Position numbers and translations under genes: made by a program. Shown here piece after piece: positions 24,023-32,044 of a stretch of 45,200 bases of DNA. A model generated the notes under the pieces. It was not told where the DNA came from. It worked only from the letters and a program-made list of their open reading frames with translations, and did no database searches. Source of the stretch: a virus; the IMG/VR virus record IMGVR_UViG_3300035072_000065, positions 1 to 45,200 of that record. One strand, given 5' to 3'. How positions within the stretch are numbered: the first letter of the stretch is position 1; every line of letters starts with the position of its first letter.

Positions 24023-25703
24023 TGCCCAGCCCGCGCGCCTTCATCTGCTGGAGTGCGACGCGCTTGGCGAGCTTGCCTGTGTCGAGCGTGCCGACGAGCG
24101 CGGTCAGCTTCGCCTTGAAGGCCTCGAAGCTGTCGCTCTCATCGAGCGCCTTAGCAACCGCCTTCTCGATCGGCCCCATGACGGGCTCCCAATCATCCGC
24201 CGCTTCGTCGATCAGCTCGGCGCTCGGATCGTCGCCGGCGCTTTCGGCGTTGAGCGCGACGCGCTCGGTCGTTCCGCAGCATGGACAGCCTCCCGAGAGA
24301 TTGAGCGCGGCCTCGCGCACCAGTCTCTTGGTCTGCGGATCCGGCTTCTGCTTCTCGCCGGGCGCCGGCGTCTCGGGCGCGGCCTTCTGCGGCGCGAGCA
24401 GCTCGTCCTTTTCGTCGGGCTCCGACAGGCCGAGCTTCTCGCGCACCTCGGCCTGCTTGACTCGCAAGCCCACGGGCACGAGCTGCGAGATCGCCGTCGC
24501 CAGCACAGCGATGTCCTCGGGCTCCGCGACCGGCAGATGCACTTTGGGCATGGGGGCGTCGTCGCCCCAGTTGAGCCGCACGAACCAGGAGACGAGATCG
24601 CGGTTGAGGGTCTTCGCGAGCTGGCGCGCGTCGGCGCGCAGGATGTCGATCCTCACCTGGTTGTGGACCTTCGCCTGCGCGAGTGATCCGCCCTTATCGG
24701 CCGTCAAGGTCTGTCCGATGATGCGCTTCGACATTTGCTCGTCGAGATAGCGCCCGAGCGCCTCGAACGGCGTCGTCGTTCCGCCGCTCGCGCCTTTCGA
24801 CTCGAGCAGCTCGATCGCCATGGTCTCGGGGATGATCGCCGCCGCGTCGCTGGCGATGTTCATCACCGCCTGCAGCAGCTTGCGTCGCTCTTCGTTCGTG
24901 GCGCCTGGGTGATATTTCCCGAGCCGGATTGGCATGCCGTAGATGTCGAGAAAGGCCGCCCAATCCTTGATCGAATAGTTTTTGAAGATGAAGGACCAAG
25001 CCGCCATGCGCCCGAAGCCGCCGCGGATCGGGACGCCAGCCTTCAGCCGCGGAATATGGGTGATGAACTTCGCCGGCGGCAGCGGATCGCCGTCCATCGT
25101 GCCGAGCCGCGCCAGGCGTAGCTCTGAGCGCGAGATATAGTCGAAGGTGAAATACTTCGGGTCGCGCCAGATGAAGGCCTGCGGCTTCCACAGCCCGCCG
25201 CGCTCGCCCCACAGCATCTCGATGCAGCTGTAGCCCTTGCCAAGCGCATCCATGGCGTCCTCGACGACGTCGGGAAATTCATCGTCGAATAGCTCCTCCA
25301 CCGCGTCGAGAATGTCTTGGGGAACGTCCTCGGAGGCTTCCTCGTCGATCGACACGCTGATGCCGGAGAGTGCGAGGCGGCGCGTCGAGAGCACGCTGTA
25401 GTAATGATCGTCGCGCTCCTCCATCTCCTCGGCGAGTTCGAGGAAGAGGCGATGATCGCCGCGCTTGGCGGTTTCGAGGACGTTGGCGAGGCGCTCCGGC
25501 GTGAGGCCGGAAGCGACGGACTGCTGCCAGAAGCTGCGCACGCCCGCGAGCTCGGGACGCGCCTCTTCCTCGGAAAGCTTGCGCCGATCGGAGGGCGCGA
25601 TCGAGCGACGCAGCGGCTGGCCGTCCGGCCCGAGGATGAGCGAGGGCCCATGCATGCCGATCTGGTCTTCCTGCGCCTCGGGAGGGCTGGTCACTTCGCG
25701 CAT
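24015..25703 (-). CDS. Portal protein (Mu gp29 / DUF935 family)
   Basis: 562 residues. RLALSGISVSI and PKYFTFDYISRSELRL with the following RGGFGRMAAWSFIFKNY are typical DUF935/gp29 portal features, as is the late SKRIIGQTLTADKGGSLAQAK region. Dodecameric DNA gate of the head; coupled to the terminase gene by TGATG. Confidence 0.9.
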   Translation of the reverse strand: MREVTSPPEAQEDQIGMHGPSLILGPDGQPLRRSIAPSDRRKLSEEEARPELAGVRSFWQQSVASGLTPERLANVLETAKRGDHRLFLELAEEMEERDDHYYSVLSTRRLALSGISVSIDEEASEDVPQDILDAVEELFDDEFPDVVEDAMDALGKGYSCIEMLWGERGGLWKPQAFIWRDPKYFTFDYISRSELRLARLGTMDGDPLPPAKFITHIPRLKAGVPIRGGFGRMAAWSFIFKNYSIKDWAAFLDIYGMPIRLGKYHPGATNEERRKLLQAVMNIASDAAAIIPETMAIELLESKGASGGTTTPFEALGRYLDEQMSKRIIGQTLTADKGGSLAQAKVHNQVRIDILRADARQLAKTLNRDLVSWFVRLNWGDDAPMPKVHLPVAEPEDIAVLATAISQLVPVGLRVKQAEVREKLGLSEPDEKDELLAPQKAAPETPAPGEKQKPDPQTKRLVREAALNLSGGCPCCGTTERVALNAESAGDDPSAELIDEAADDWEPVMGPIEKAVAKALDESDSFEAFKAKLTALVGTLDTGKLAKRVALQQMKARGLGNG

Positions 25704-27310
25704 CAGTAGAGCCCTTCGTGCGGGAGCTGCATATCGTCGGCGTCCGCCTGGTCGTCGCCGCGCGTCGACTCGCGCAGCGTGCGGGCGCTTTCGTAGTCAT
25801 AATCCGCGACGGTCGACCGGCTCGCCGCATAGGCGAGCATCAGCGCCACGGCCGCGTCGCCGTGGCGGTCCTTCGAGACGCCGCTCTTGAGCTTCGGCAC
25901 TTGCGGCACGCCGTCCTTGACGACGAGGAGACGCAGATCGGACGCGACGTCGGCGTCGGCCGGGATCTCGATCCAGTCATCCTCGAAGGCAGTCTTCAAA
26001 GGCTGGGCGTTCTCGCGATACCAGGGAATGTTGAGCATCACCGCCTCGGTGCGCAGCTCTCCATAGGTCTGCACGGCAAATTCCGCCGTCGACATGCCGA
26101 GGCCCGTGGCGTCGTGTTTCGACGCCGAGAAACGCGGCAGGCGGTCGCAGACGAATTTGAGCACCTGCCGTTGGCTGTCGAAAGGCAGGTTGCGCATCTC
26201 GACGACGAAGGGTGTGACCCGCTTCAGGGTGCGCGCAACGGCGAGCGGCCAGAGCACGGTGAGGTCGGAGACGCGGCCATAGTCGCCGCCGAGATAATGC
26301 GCGAGCGCGGGGTCGAGACGTTTGAGCAAGGGCGTGAGGTTCTCCTCGCACCATTCGGCAATGTCGCGCTGGCGCAGATGCTCGGCCCAGTGCGTGAACT
26401 CGTTGGGCCGCGAGAGCCGCAGCACGGGAATGCCCTGTTTGGCGCGGGCCTCGATCAATGGCGCCGGCAGCCAGGCGCCATCGCCTTCCGAGGGGATGCA
26501 AAACAGCTCCTCGTCGGCCGCGTCGCCATAGAAGGCGATGACGTCGTCGCGCCATTTGGCCTCTGCCTCCGGGCTCCATTTCTCGCCGCTCTTGAGCATG
26601 ATGCGGCGGGCGAGGCCGTCGTCGAGCGCCTCGTCGAGATCGACGCGGATGAGCCTGTAGGGCTTCTCGCCGCCGCGCGCGACGCAGCTTTTGACGAGGG
26701 CGTTATAGGGGTTTCCGACGCCGTTATGGGTCGAGATCACCAGCACGCGCCCGCCCCACATCAAGAGCGCGAAGGCGGCTTTGAGCAGCTCGTCGAGATC
26801 GTCGTGGAAGGCCGCCTCGTCAATGCAGACGAAGCCCTGCATGCCGCGTAGGCTGCGCGGGCGCGATGGCAACGCGATGATCTCCTTGCCGCTGGCGAAG
26901 CGGATGCGGAAGGCCTTGATGCTTTTGTCCGGCTCGTCTTCGAAGAGGAATTCGTTCATCTCCTCGACGACCTGATCAAAGGTCTTGGCCCATTCCGCGC
27001 AGGTGTCGATCGCCTCGCGCGCCATTTCGAGATTGTAGCCGATGTAGAAGCAGTCCATGCCGCCCGCCGCGCCGGCGATCATCACCATGGCGGCGCAGGC
27101 CGCCCAAGTGACGCCGGTGCGGCGGCTCTTCTCGACGACGGTGACCTTCTCCTCCATCGCCGAAACGAAGACTTGCTTCTGATAGGGCAGGAAGAGATCG
27201 GGCGCCGCGCCCGATCTCGATTCCGCCGGCAGCGGAAAGGAGACGCGGTGCGCGATCCACTGCTCCTCGGTAATGAGGCGGGGGCTGATGTCGGCGAGGG
27301 CGGGGTCCAT
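25703..27310 (-). CDS. Terminase large subunit (Mu gp28 family)
   Basis: 535 residues. Walker A-type KSRRTGVTW at 61-69, Walker B-type GFVCIDEAAFHDD near residue 165, and a nuclease-domain aspartate in YLGGDYGRVSDL (about residue 345). Packages DNA by headful from an integrated copy, as in Mu. Between gp27-like and portal genes. Confidence 0.92.
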   Translation of the reverse strand: MDPALADISPRLITEEQWIAHRVSFPLPAESRSGAAPDLFLPYQKQVFVSAMEEKVTVVEKSRRTGVTWAACAAMVMIAGAAGGMDCFYIGYNLEMAREAIDTCAEWAKTFDQVVEEMNEFLFEDEPDKSIKAFRIRFASGKEIIALPSRPRSLRGMQGFVCIDEAAFHDDLDELLKAAFALLMWGGRVLVISTHNGVGNPYNALVKSCVARGGEKPYRLIRVDLDEALDDGLARRIMLKSGEKWSPEAEAKWRDDVIAFYGDAADEELFCIPSEGDGAWLPAPLIEARAKQGIPVLRLSRPNEFTHWAEHLRQRDIAEWCEENLTPLLKRLDPALAHYLGGDYGRVSDLTVLWPLAVARTLKRVTPFVVEMRNLPFDSQRQVLKFVCDRLPRFSASKHDATGLGMSTAEFAVQTYGELRTEAVMLNIPWYRENAQPLKTAFEDDWIEIPADADVASDLRLLVVKDGVPQVPKLKSGVSKDRHGDAAVALMLAYAASRSTVADYDYESARTLRESTRGDDQADADDMQLPHEGLY

Positions 27311-27883
27311 TTAGGCCGCCTTCTTCTCGATGCCGAGGATCTTCGCCTTCAGCTCGTCGGCCGTCTCGGTCGTGAGGCCCTTCGCCTTGGCGACGGCGTC
27401 GACGCCCTTGGCGACCTTCTCGGCAAACTGCTTTTCGCGCTTCTCGCGCGCCTCGGCGCTCTTGGCCTGGCCCTGGATGACGGATTGATAGCCACGCGCT
27501 AGCTCCATGGCGCCTTTCGGCGTGAGGTCGCCGCCGACCTGGTCGAGCACTTCGAGGACAGCCATCTTGAGAATTTCGCCGACGACGCGGTCCATCTCCT
27601 CGATCGCCTCTGGCGTCATGGACGGCGCCATGGCCTTCACGATCGCCGTGCGCTCGGCGTAGCGGGCGTTCATCGCCGCGACGCGCAATGAGCGCCGGTT
27701 GAACGCGCTCTTGGAGATGGTGAACTGTTCAAGCCCTTTGGCGGTGAGGCGGTCGTTCAGCTCGAAGAGGATGTCCGAGGCCGTGCGCTTGCGCTCGTTG
27801 AGCTGCTCCATCGCCCACTGGATGTCTTCCTGCCCTTCCTCAGGCACCAGGTCGAGGGAGGAGAGCCGGCCGCGCCCCGCCAT
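27311..27883 (-). CDS. Mu gp27-like terminase small subunit (DUF3486 family)
   Basis: 190 residues. MAGRGRLSSLDLVPEE and the coiled C-terminal region (GAMELARGYQSVIQGQ) are the gp27/DUF3486 pattern. Immediately precedes the large subunit, so it probably recognises the pac site near the phage left end. Confidence 0.85.
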   Translation of the reverse strand: MAGRGRLSSLDLVPEEGQEDIQWAMEQLNERKRTASDILFELNDRLTAKGLEQFTISKSAFNRRSLRVAAMNARYAERTAIVKAMAPSMTPEAIEEMDRVVGEILKMAVLEVLDQVGGDLTPKGAMELARGYQSVIQGQAKSAEAREKREKQFAEKVAKGVDAVAKAKGLTTETADELKAKILGIEKKAA

Positions 27884-27884
27884 G

Positions 27885-28184
27885 TCACTTCACCGGGCCG
27901 GGCTTCTTGACGCCCTCGATGACGATGCGGCGCTCGACATGATCCAGGCCCTTGCGCGTGACCTCGGCGATAAGCACGCTCGCGACGGCGGTCACGGTCA
28001 CAGCGCCGAGATTTTCGAGATAGCGCAGCTCCTCGTGAACCCACTCGCGCGTGCGGTTGATCGCCCAGCGGCCGTCGAGGTCCTCGCGCAGCGCCTCGCT
28101 ATTCCAGCGGCCGTCCGGCTGCTCGGCGAGATCGCGCAGGATGATGAGGCGGGCGTGCTCGCGGATGACGTCTCCCATGGTCAC
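27885..28184 (-). CDS. Mu gp26-like winged-helix protein
   Basis: 99 residues with a helix-rich, winged-helix-like pattern: LIILRDLAEQPDGRWNSEALREDLDG and YLENLGAVTVTAV. Proteins of this kind lie before gp27 in Mu relatives. Function in packaging or late regulation is inferred. Confidence 0.7.
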   Translation of the reverse strand: MTMGDVIREHARLIILRDLAEQPDGRWNSEALREDLDGRWAINRTREWVHEELRYLENLGAVTVTAVASVLIAEVTRKGLDHVERRIVIEGVKKPGPVK

Positions 28185-28573
28185 TTCCGATCTTCCCTTT
28201 CAGCGAGGCGGTCCTGGGCGCGTTCGTTCTGAGCAATGATGGTGCCGAGCTGCTGTGAGAGCGACTCGAAGCGCGCCTCCAGCGTGGCTCCGATCGCCGT
28301 GATCTTCGTATCGATGCGGTGCAGCTCTTCCCGCGTCGGCAAGTGCTTGATTTCCGTCTCGACGGTCGCCATGCGCTGTTCGATCTTGTCCGCGCGTTCG
28401 AAAAGACGTGCGTCGTCCTGGCGCAATTCGGCGATGTCTTCTTTCAGACCATCCAGCGCCTTTTCATCGCGGCGGGAGGAATTGCCCCGAAGCGCAATGA
28501 TGATGGCGATCACCCCGGTGATCCACGGTCCTACCCACTGCGCCAGCGTGCCCCACTCCAGCCCGTCCTTCAC
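28181..28573 (-). CDS. DUF2730-type membrane protein (Mu gp25-like)
   Basis: 130 residues from the GTG at 28573, preceded by GGGGAGG. An N-terminal membrane segment (WVGPWITGVIAIIIAL) is followed by a long coiled coil (residues about 45-125). It starts in a GTGA overlap with a small membrane protein. The layout fits the DUF2730 family found before the terminase genes of Mu-like phages. Confidence 0.75.
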   Translation of the reverse strand: MKDGLEWGTLAQWVGPWITGVIAIIIALRGNSSRRDEKALDGLKEDIAELRQDDARLFERADKIEQRMATVETEIKHLPTREELHRIDTKITAIGATLEARFESLSQQLGTIIAQNERAQDRLAEREDRK

Positions 28574-28680
28574 CAAAACCTCCCCCCAAAGAAAGCCGCC
28601 GCCCCGGCGATGATGATGGGCGAGGCCGCGAGCGCGCATGCAGCGATGACGCCGAGCGCGTTTCGCAGCCGCGCTCTCAC
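28570..28680 (-). CDS. 36-residue membrane protein joined by GTGA overlaps
   Basis: GTG at 28680 overlaps the stop of the previous gene as GTGA, and its own TGA overlaps the next GTG as GTGA. The product is RARLRN followed by a hydrophobic segment (ALGVIAACALAASPIIIAGAAAFF, in two parts) and a short basic end. A single-pass peptide in a lysis/packaging neighbourhood; too short for most gene finders. Function unknown. Confidence 0.55.
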   Translation of the reverse strand: MRARLRNALGVIAACALAASPIIIAGAAAFFGGRFW

Positions 28681-28958
28681 TGCTGTTGCGCGCCGCATTT
28701 GCGGCGCCAGTTTTCATTGTTGCCGGCGACGTCGCGCACGAATACCGCAAGGTCCTTGCAGGCCGGATCGCCCGACAATTCGCCCTTGGGGCATTGGCGC
28801 TTCAGCCACGCCTTCAACGCCGGCGTCGCGCGGGCCTCGACCATGGTCTTGCAGGTCTCGTCGATATAGACCGGGCCGCCCATCGCGAAAGCGCGCGAGG
28901 CGAGCACAAAATTAAAGACGATCGACAGCGTCGTCGAAAGAAGCAGCCTCGATCTCAC
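28677..28958 (-). CDS. Small exported protein, possible spanin partner
   Basis: 93 residues from the GTG at 28958, with GGAG 7 nt upstream. A clear signal peptide (RSRLLLSTTLSIVF... ending ASRAFA) is followed by a small mature domain with four cysteines. There is no lipobox. It overlaps the end of the membrane-anchored coil protein at 28912-29136 by 47 bp in another frame, the arrangement of some Rz/Rz1 pairs. Spanin role is a guess. Confidence 0.6.
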   Translation of the reverse strand: MRSRLLLSTTLSIVFNFVLASRAFAMGGPVYIDETCKTMVEARATPALKAWLKRQCPKGELSGDPACKDLAVFVRDVAGNNENWRRKCGAQQQ

Positions 28959-29136
28959 GGCGGGTCTCCTCGGCTTTGATGGTCTCGGTCGCGAGATGCT
29001 CCGCGGCCCGCTGGTCTTTTTCGGCGACGGCGGCATCGACGCGTGCATTGGCCCAGCTGTCCAGCAGATATTTGAGCAGGAGGCCGGCGCCGATCGCGAC
29101 GGCAGCGACGATGGCGTCGGGGAGAAACTGAAGCAT
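28912..29136 (-). CDS. Membrane-anchored coiled-coil protein, i-spanin-like
   Basis: 74 residues with a GGGGAGG ribosome site. An N-terminal membrane segment (AIVAAVAIGAGLLLKYLL) is followed by a charged coiled coil. Type II topology and position downstream of the endolysin fit an inner-membrane spanin, but no homologue is recognised. Confidence 0.55.
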   Translation of the reverse strand: MLQFLPDAIVAAVAIGAGLLLKYLLDSWANARVDAAVAEKDQRAAEHLATETIKAEETRREIEAASFDDAVDRL

Positions 29137-29137
29137 C

Positions 29138-29452
29138 TCACCTCCCCAGCGGATCAGGTTCGGAATAGGCGCGCTTATCCTCGAAAAGCTCCGACAGCTC
29201 TTCGCGCGTCATGTCGCGGGAGGAAACGACCGGCGGCCGCGCGTAGGTCGAGCCGAGCATGGCGATCATGTCGGGCTCGTCTTCGTCGAGCGGCTCGACG
29301 ACAAAGAGAGGATGCGCGATGGCTCGTAGCTCGGCCAAAACAGCGTCGGCCGCAATCGCCATCTGCGCACGCCAGAGCAAACTCAGAACGACATGCAGCG
29401 GGAAGGAGGCGAGGATCAGCACCAAAGCGACGTCGAGAATTATGCGCTCCAT
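29138..29452 (-). CDS. Single-pass membrane protein of the lysis region
   Basis: 104 residues; membrane segment near residues 5-26 (ILDVALVLILASFPLHVVLSLL, two parts) and an acidic cytoplasmic or periplasmic tail. Follows a strong terminator and is TGA/ATG-close to the next gene. Unknown function; accessory to lysis by position. Confidence 0.55.
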   Translation of the reverse strand: MERIILDVALVLILASFPLHVVLSLLWRAQMAIAADAVLAELRAIAHPLFVVEPLDEDEPDMIAMLGSTYARPPVVSSRDMTREELSELFEDKRAYSEPDPLGR

Positions 29453-29480
29453 GGCGCGCTCCGATTGCGTGAGGAAGAAA

Positions 29481-29500
29481 GGCCGCCCCGGAGGGCGGCC
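29481..29500 (-). terminator. Rho-independent terminator after the holin-like gene
   Basis: On the minus strand GGCCGCCC-TCCG-GGGCGGCC (8-bp stem, 4-nt loop) is followed by TTTCTTCC. It ends or attenuates the lysis transcript before the next small membrane genes. Best terminator in the late region. Confidence 0.75.
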
Positions 29501-29520
29501 GTTGCGCTATCGAGCCGCGC

Positions 29521-29769
29521 TCAGCTGCCGTCGGGCTTGGACCCGGCGAACAGCTGCGAGACCGGCGCCGCCGGCGTCGTGGTGATCGAGCGCATGAAGC
29601 CCTGGATCGCGCCCGCGAGAAGGCCCGCGATAGGGATGATGGCGATCTGTGGCACGCCAATATTGGTGAGCACGCCGACCCAATCGATACCGAGAAGCCA
29701 GGCGGTCAGATTGGGTAGAGTCGCCACAAGGGCGGCGACGAGATAGGTGCGAAGGCCTGTCCAGTCCAT
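29521..29769 (-). CDS. Holin-like membrane protein
   Basis: 82 residues with two membrane segments (TYLVAALVATLPNLTAWLLG and IGVPQIAIIPIAGLLAGAIQ) and a polar C-terminus, the topology of class II holins. It lies downstream of the endolysin gene and ends at a strong terminator. Holin role inferred. Confidence 0.6.
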   Translation of the reverse strand: MDWTGLRTYLVAALVATLPNLTAWLLGIDWVGVLTNIGVPQIAIIPIAGLLAGAIQGFMRSITTTPAAPVSQLFAGSKPDGS

Positions 29770-29789
29770 TTTGGTTTCCTTGCAAGTTA

Positions 29790-29812
29790 GCCCGATGTTC
29801 GAGGGATCGGGC
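29790..29812 (-). terminator. Hairpin upstream of the holin-like gene
   Basis: GCCCGAT/ATCGGGC arms (7 bp) around a 9-nt loop. A second perfect palindrome, AAGGCGCG-A-CGCGCCTT, abuts it at 29830-29846 at the stop of the upstream gene. No T-run; attenuation or RNA processing between endolysin and holin is possible. Confidence 0.4.
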
Positions 29813-29845
29813 GGCCCTTTCCAAGGCGGAAGGCGCGACGCGCCT

Positions 29846-30040
29846 TCAGCGTTTCGTGAGGTTGACGAGCTGCTCGGCGTGGAAATGCGCGGTTTGCAAC
29901 ACGTCGTCGGCGCTGAACCAGACGCAGACGATCGCGCCCTCTGGGCTATCGACGCCGACCTTGTCGACCGTCATGCGCAGCGTCGCCGAGCAATTGAGCC
30001 GCACGACGTCGCCGACCAGGAAGTCTTCGTCATCAGCCAT
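29846..30040 (-). CDS. Small YodC-like (DUF2158-type) protein
   Basis: 64 residues from the ATG at 30040. FLVGDVVRLNCSATLRMTVDKV and the following CVWFSADD are the DUF2158 pattern (a short SH3-like barrel). Function unknown in the family. Confidence 0.6.
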   Translation of the reverse strand: MADDEDFLVGDVVRLNCSATLRMTVDKVGVDSPEGAIVCVWFSADDVLQTAHFHAEQLVNLTKR

Positions 30041-30218
30041 CGCGCCCTCGCAGGTAGAGGACGCCGAGGAGGCAGATAATGGAGGCGGCAAAGGCGGGCC
30101 CCGCCCCGGCGCTTTGGCCAGGCGCATCGCTCATCCCCTGCGCGACGAGCGCCGCCGCGCCGAAGAGCGCCGAGATAATCGCCAGCAGGCCAAGAACGGT
30201 CATCAAAGCGATGCGCAT
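30033..30218 (-). CDS. Small two-helix membrane protein of the lysis cassette
   Basis: 61 residues from the ATG at 30218, with two hydrophobic segments (MTVLGLLAIISALFGAAALV and FAASIICLLGVLYL). It begins 2 bp after the endolysin stop. Could be a holin or antiholin; it competes with the 29521-29769 protein for that role. Confidence 0.55.
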   Translation of the reverse strand: MRIALMTVLGLLAIISALFGAAALVAQGMSDAPGQSAGAGPAFAASIICLLGVLYLRGRDG

Positions 30219-30220
30219 GG

Positions 30221-30970
30221 TCACGCTCCGCGTAGCTTGGCGACGGTCATCGCGGTCGCGACGCCATCGGCCTTTAGACCGTTTGAAGCCTGAAAGGCGA
30301 TGAGCGCCGCGCGCGTTCCCGCGCCGAAGATTCCATCCGTTCCGAGATGCTCGCCCCGCGCGTTGAGCAGCCGCTGCAGCTCGACGACGGCAGGGCCGCG
30401 GTCGCCGATGTCGAGCGTATCGTCGACTGCTGGCGTCGCTTTCGCGCCGATGAAAGAGCTGATCAGGGCGCGCCCGCACTCGAAATGCATGCCGTCCTCG
30501 ACGCCGAAGCCCGCGCCCCAATACCAGCCATGCCGGTTGAAAATCGGCGCAATGAGCGTGAGGCCATATTGCACCCGCCCGTTACCGCGGGCGTCGAGCT
30601 GGCCGCCGATCTTGAGGTCGATCGCCGTGCCCCATGAGTGGTTCGAGATCGCGCTCGCCGAACCGCGCACCAGCCTTGCGCACGACATTCCAGCCGTGCC
30701 GAGCAGCGCGTAAATCTCGGGCTGTTCCGCCTTGATGTCCGCGAGGACGACGACAAGGCTTTCGACTGCCGGCTTGTAGCCCGAAACCATGAAGGGCCCG
30801 ACATTGCGCGTCACCATCAGCGCCGCGAGAGCGCGGTTGGTGACGGGCTGGCAGTTCGCGCTATAGGACGAGCGCGGATTGCCGAGAGCGGCGAGCATGA
30901 AGCGATTGCCGGCAGGCTCGATGCCGACATTGATCTTCGAGGGGATGGGGACAAGGTCGGTCGGTTTCAT
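30221..30970 (-). CDS. Endolysin: M15-type D,D-carboxypeptidase with peptidoglycan-binding domain
   Basis: 249 residues. The catalytic part has the VanY/M15 zinc motif: SNHSWGTAIDL (H111, D118) and DGMHFE (H162). Residues about 185-248 form a PG_binding_1 domain (LDIGDRGPAVVELQRLL, GIFGAGTRAALIAFQ). No signal peptide, so it needs a holin. First gene of the late region, with a CTGACA box 38 bp upstream, matching Mu Plys-lys. Confidence 0.9.
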   Translation of the reverse strand: MKPTDLVPIPSKINVGIEPAGNRFMLAALGNPRSSYSANCQPVTNRALAALMVTRNVGPFMVSGYKPAVESLVVVLADIKAEQPEIYALLGTAGMSCARLVRGSASAISNHSWGTAIDLKIGGQLDARGNGRVQYGLTLIAPIFNRHGWYWGAGFGVEDGMHFECGRALISSFIGAKATPAVDDTLDIGDRGPAVVELQRLLNARGEHLGTDGIFGAGTRAALIAFQASNGLKADGVATAMTVAKLRGA

Positions 30971-31007
30971 GGCCCGACGCTACGCGCGGGGCGATCCCGA
31001 ATAGACC

Positions 31008-31021
31008 CTGGCAAGTGTCAG
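31008..31021 (-). promoter_or_regulatory. Candidate late promoter box upstream of the endolysin gene
   Basis: Minus strand CTGACACTTGCCAGGG, 38 bp before the endolysin ATG. Same CTGACA-N2-TG-N-CAGGG pattern as boxes at 10015 and 21659. It lies just downstream of the Mor/C gene, equivalent to Mu Plys. Confidence 0.6.
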
Positions 31022-31079
31022 AGGGTCAGTCGATCTCAACAGCAAAGTGTCGCAAAACGTGATCTAAAACAAGCTGGCT

Positions 31080-31475
31080 CTAAAAGAGGTCGCCTTGGTC
31101 GCCTCTGTTCGAACTGCGCAGCCGCGCCTTCACCCGGCTTACAGTGCGCACATGCATGTCGGTTGCGAGCGCTACGGCGTCGAGGCTCTGGCCTTCCGCG
31201 AGGCGCTCGGCGGCAAGGCGGCGCCGGCGCGACAGATAACCCTTCTCGCCAAGCGGAATGAGCACGCGGCCGCCGGCGAAATGGGCCCCGAGCCGATCGG
31301 CCGCCTCGCGTCCGACAAGCTCGACGAGCCAATGCCCGTCCGGCGCGCGTTTCGGGATTCCTACCCTCACCCCGCCATGGGTGTGCATCAATTGCAGCGC
31401 CGCCGGCAGGCCGGCGACGCGCGCGATCTCTGCGAGCGTCGGCGGGAGGTAGGCGTAGTCGTCGGACTCGATCAC
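31080..31475 (-). CDS. Mor/C-family transcription activator
   Basis: 131 residues from the GTG at 31475 (GGAGG 7 nt upstream; GTGA overlap with the methyltransferase stop). YLPPTLAEIARVAGLPAALQL and the beta segment GRVLIP-G match the Mor dimerisation domain; the C-terminal QSLDAVALATDMHVRTVSRVK is its helix-turn-helix. Mor and C of Mu turn on middle and late promoters. Only one such gene is present, so this protein likely activates late genes directly from the CTGACA boxes. Confidence 0.85.
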   Translation of the reverse strand: MIESDDYAYLPPTLAEIARVAGLPAALQLMHTHGGVRVGIPKRAPDGHWLVELVGREAADRLGAHFAGGRVLIPLGEKGYLSRRRRLAAERLAEGQSLDAVALATDMHVRTVSRVKARLRSSNRGDQGDLF

Positions 31476-32044
31476 GCGGATTCCTCCGGCGCGAAGAAGT
31501 CGACCTGGTTGCCCCAATGGTCCCAGCCGGGACGCTGGCAGCGCGAGAACAGCTCCAGCTTGCGCACGCGCGGGAACATGCGCTCCAGCTGCTCGTGAAG
31601 CTCGTCGGGCTTGCGCGATGACTCGCGGATCGGGGCTTCGATGTAATTGCGCTCGCTGTGCGAGCAGATTTTCGGGCGGCCGATGGAGCCGGCGAGGTAA
31701 GGTTCTCCCGCCTCGCGCCACCAATGCCCCTTGCCGAAGTGACGTGCGTTTCCGGTTCGAGTGAGCTTGCCCCAGAAGCCCATGGTCTTCGGCTCGAAGC
31801 CCCAGCGTTTCACGAGATCGACCGCAAAGGCGATCTGCTCGGGGGTGAACCACATCACCAACGCGCAGTTGGGCGCGGCGAGCTTGTGGACCGGAAGGCG
31901 CATCAGCTCGCTCTTCGTCATCGTCTGATAGGGGACGCCCTTCGCGTTCCCGCGCTCGCTGAAGGTCTCGAAGCGCCAGGGCGGGTCCGCGAGGATGAGC
32001 CCGTAGGAGTGCGGATGGAGATCGCCGAAGGGCCAATCGCTCAT
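31472..32044 (-). CDS. MT-A70 family DNA adenine methyltransferase
   Basis: 190 residues from the ATG at 32044 (ATGA overlap). The DPPW motif lies at 20-23, with SAM-binding ALVMWFTPEQ further on and WGNQVDFF at the end. MT-A70 phage enzymes methylate adenine in DNA, giving protection from restriction. In the early operon, just before the Mor/C gene. Confidence 0.88.
   Translation of the reverse strand: MSDWPFGDLHPHSYGLILADPPWRFETFSERGNAKGVPYQTMTKSELMRLPVHKLAAPNCALVMWFTPEQIAFAVDLVKRWGFEPKTMGFWGKLTRTGNARHFGKGHWWREAGEPYLAGSIGRPKICSHSERNYIEAPIRESSRKPDELHEQLERMFPRVRKLELFSRCQRPGWDHWGNQVDFFAPEESA

Noticed and set aside
31021-31079. Separate middle promoter and second activator gene (Mu mor and C)
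   Set aside because: Only one Mor/C-type gene is present, and no further activator or clear promoter is seen between it and the endolysin.
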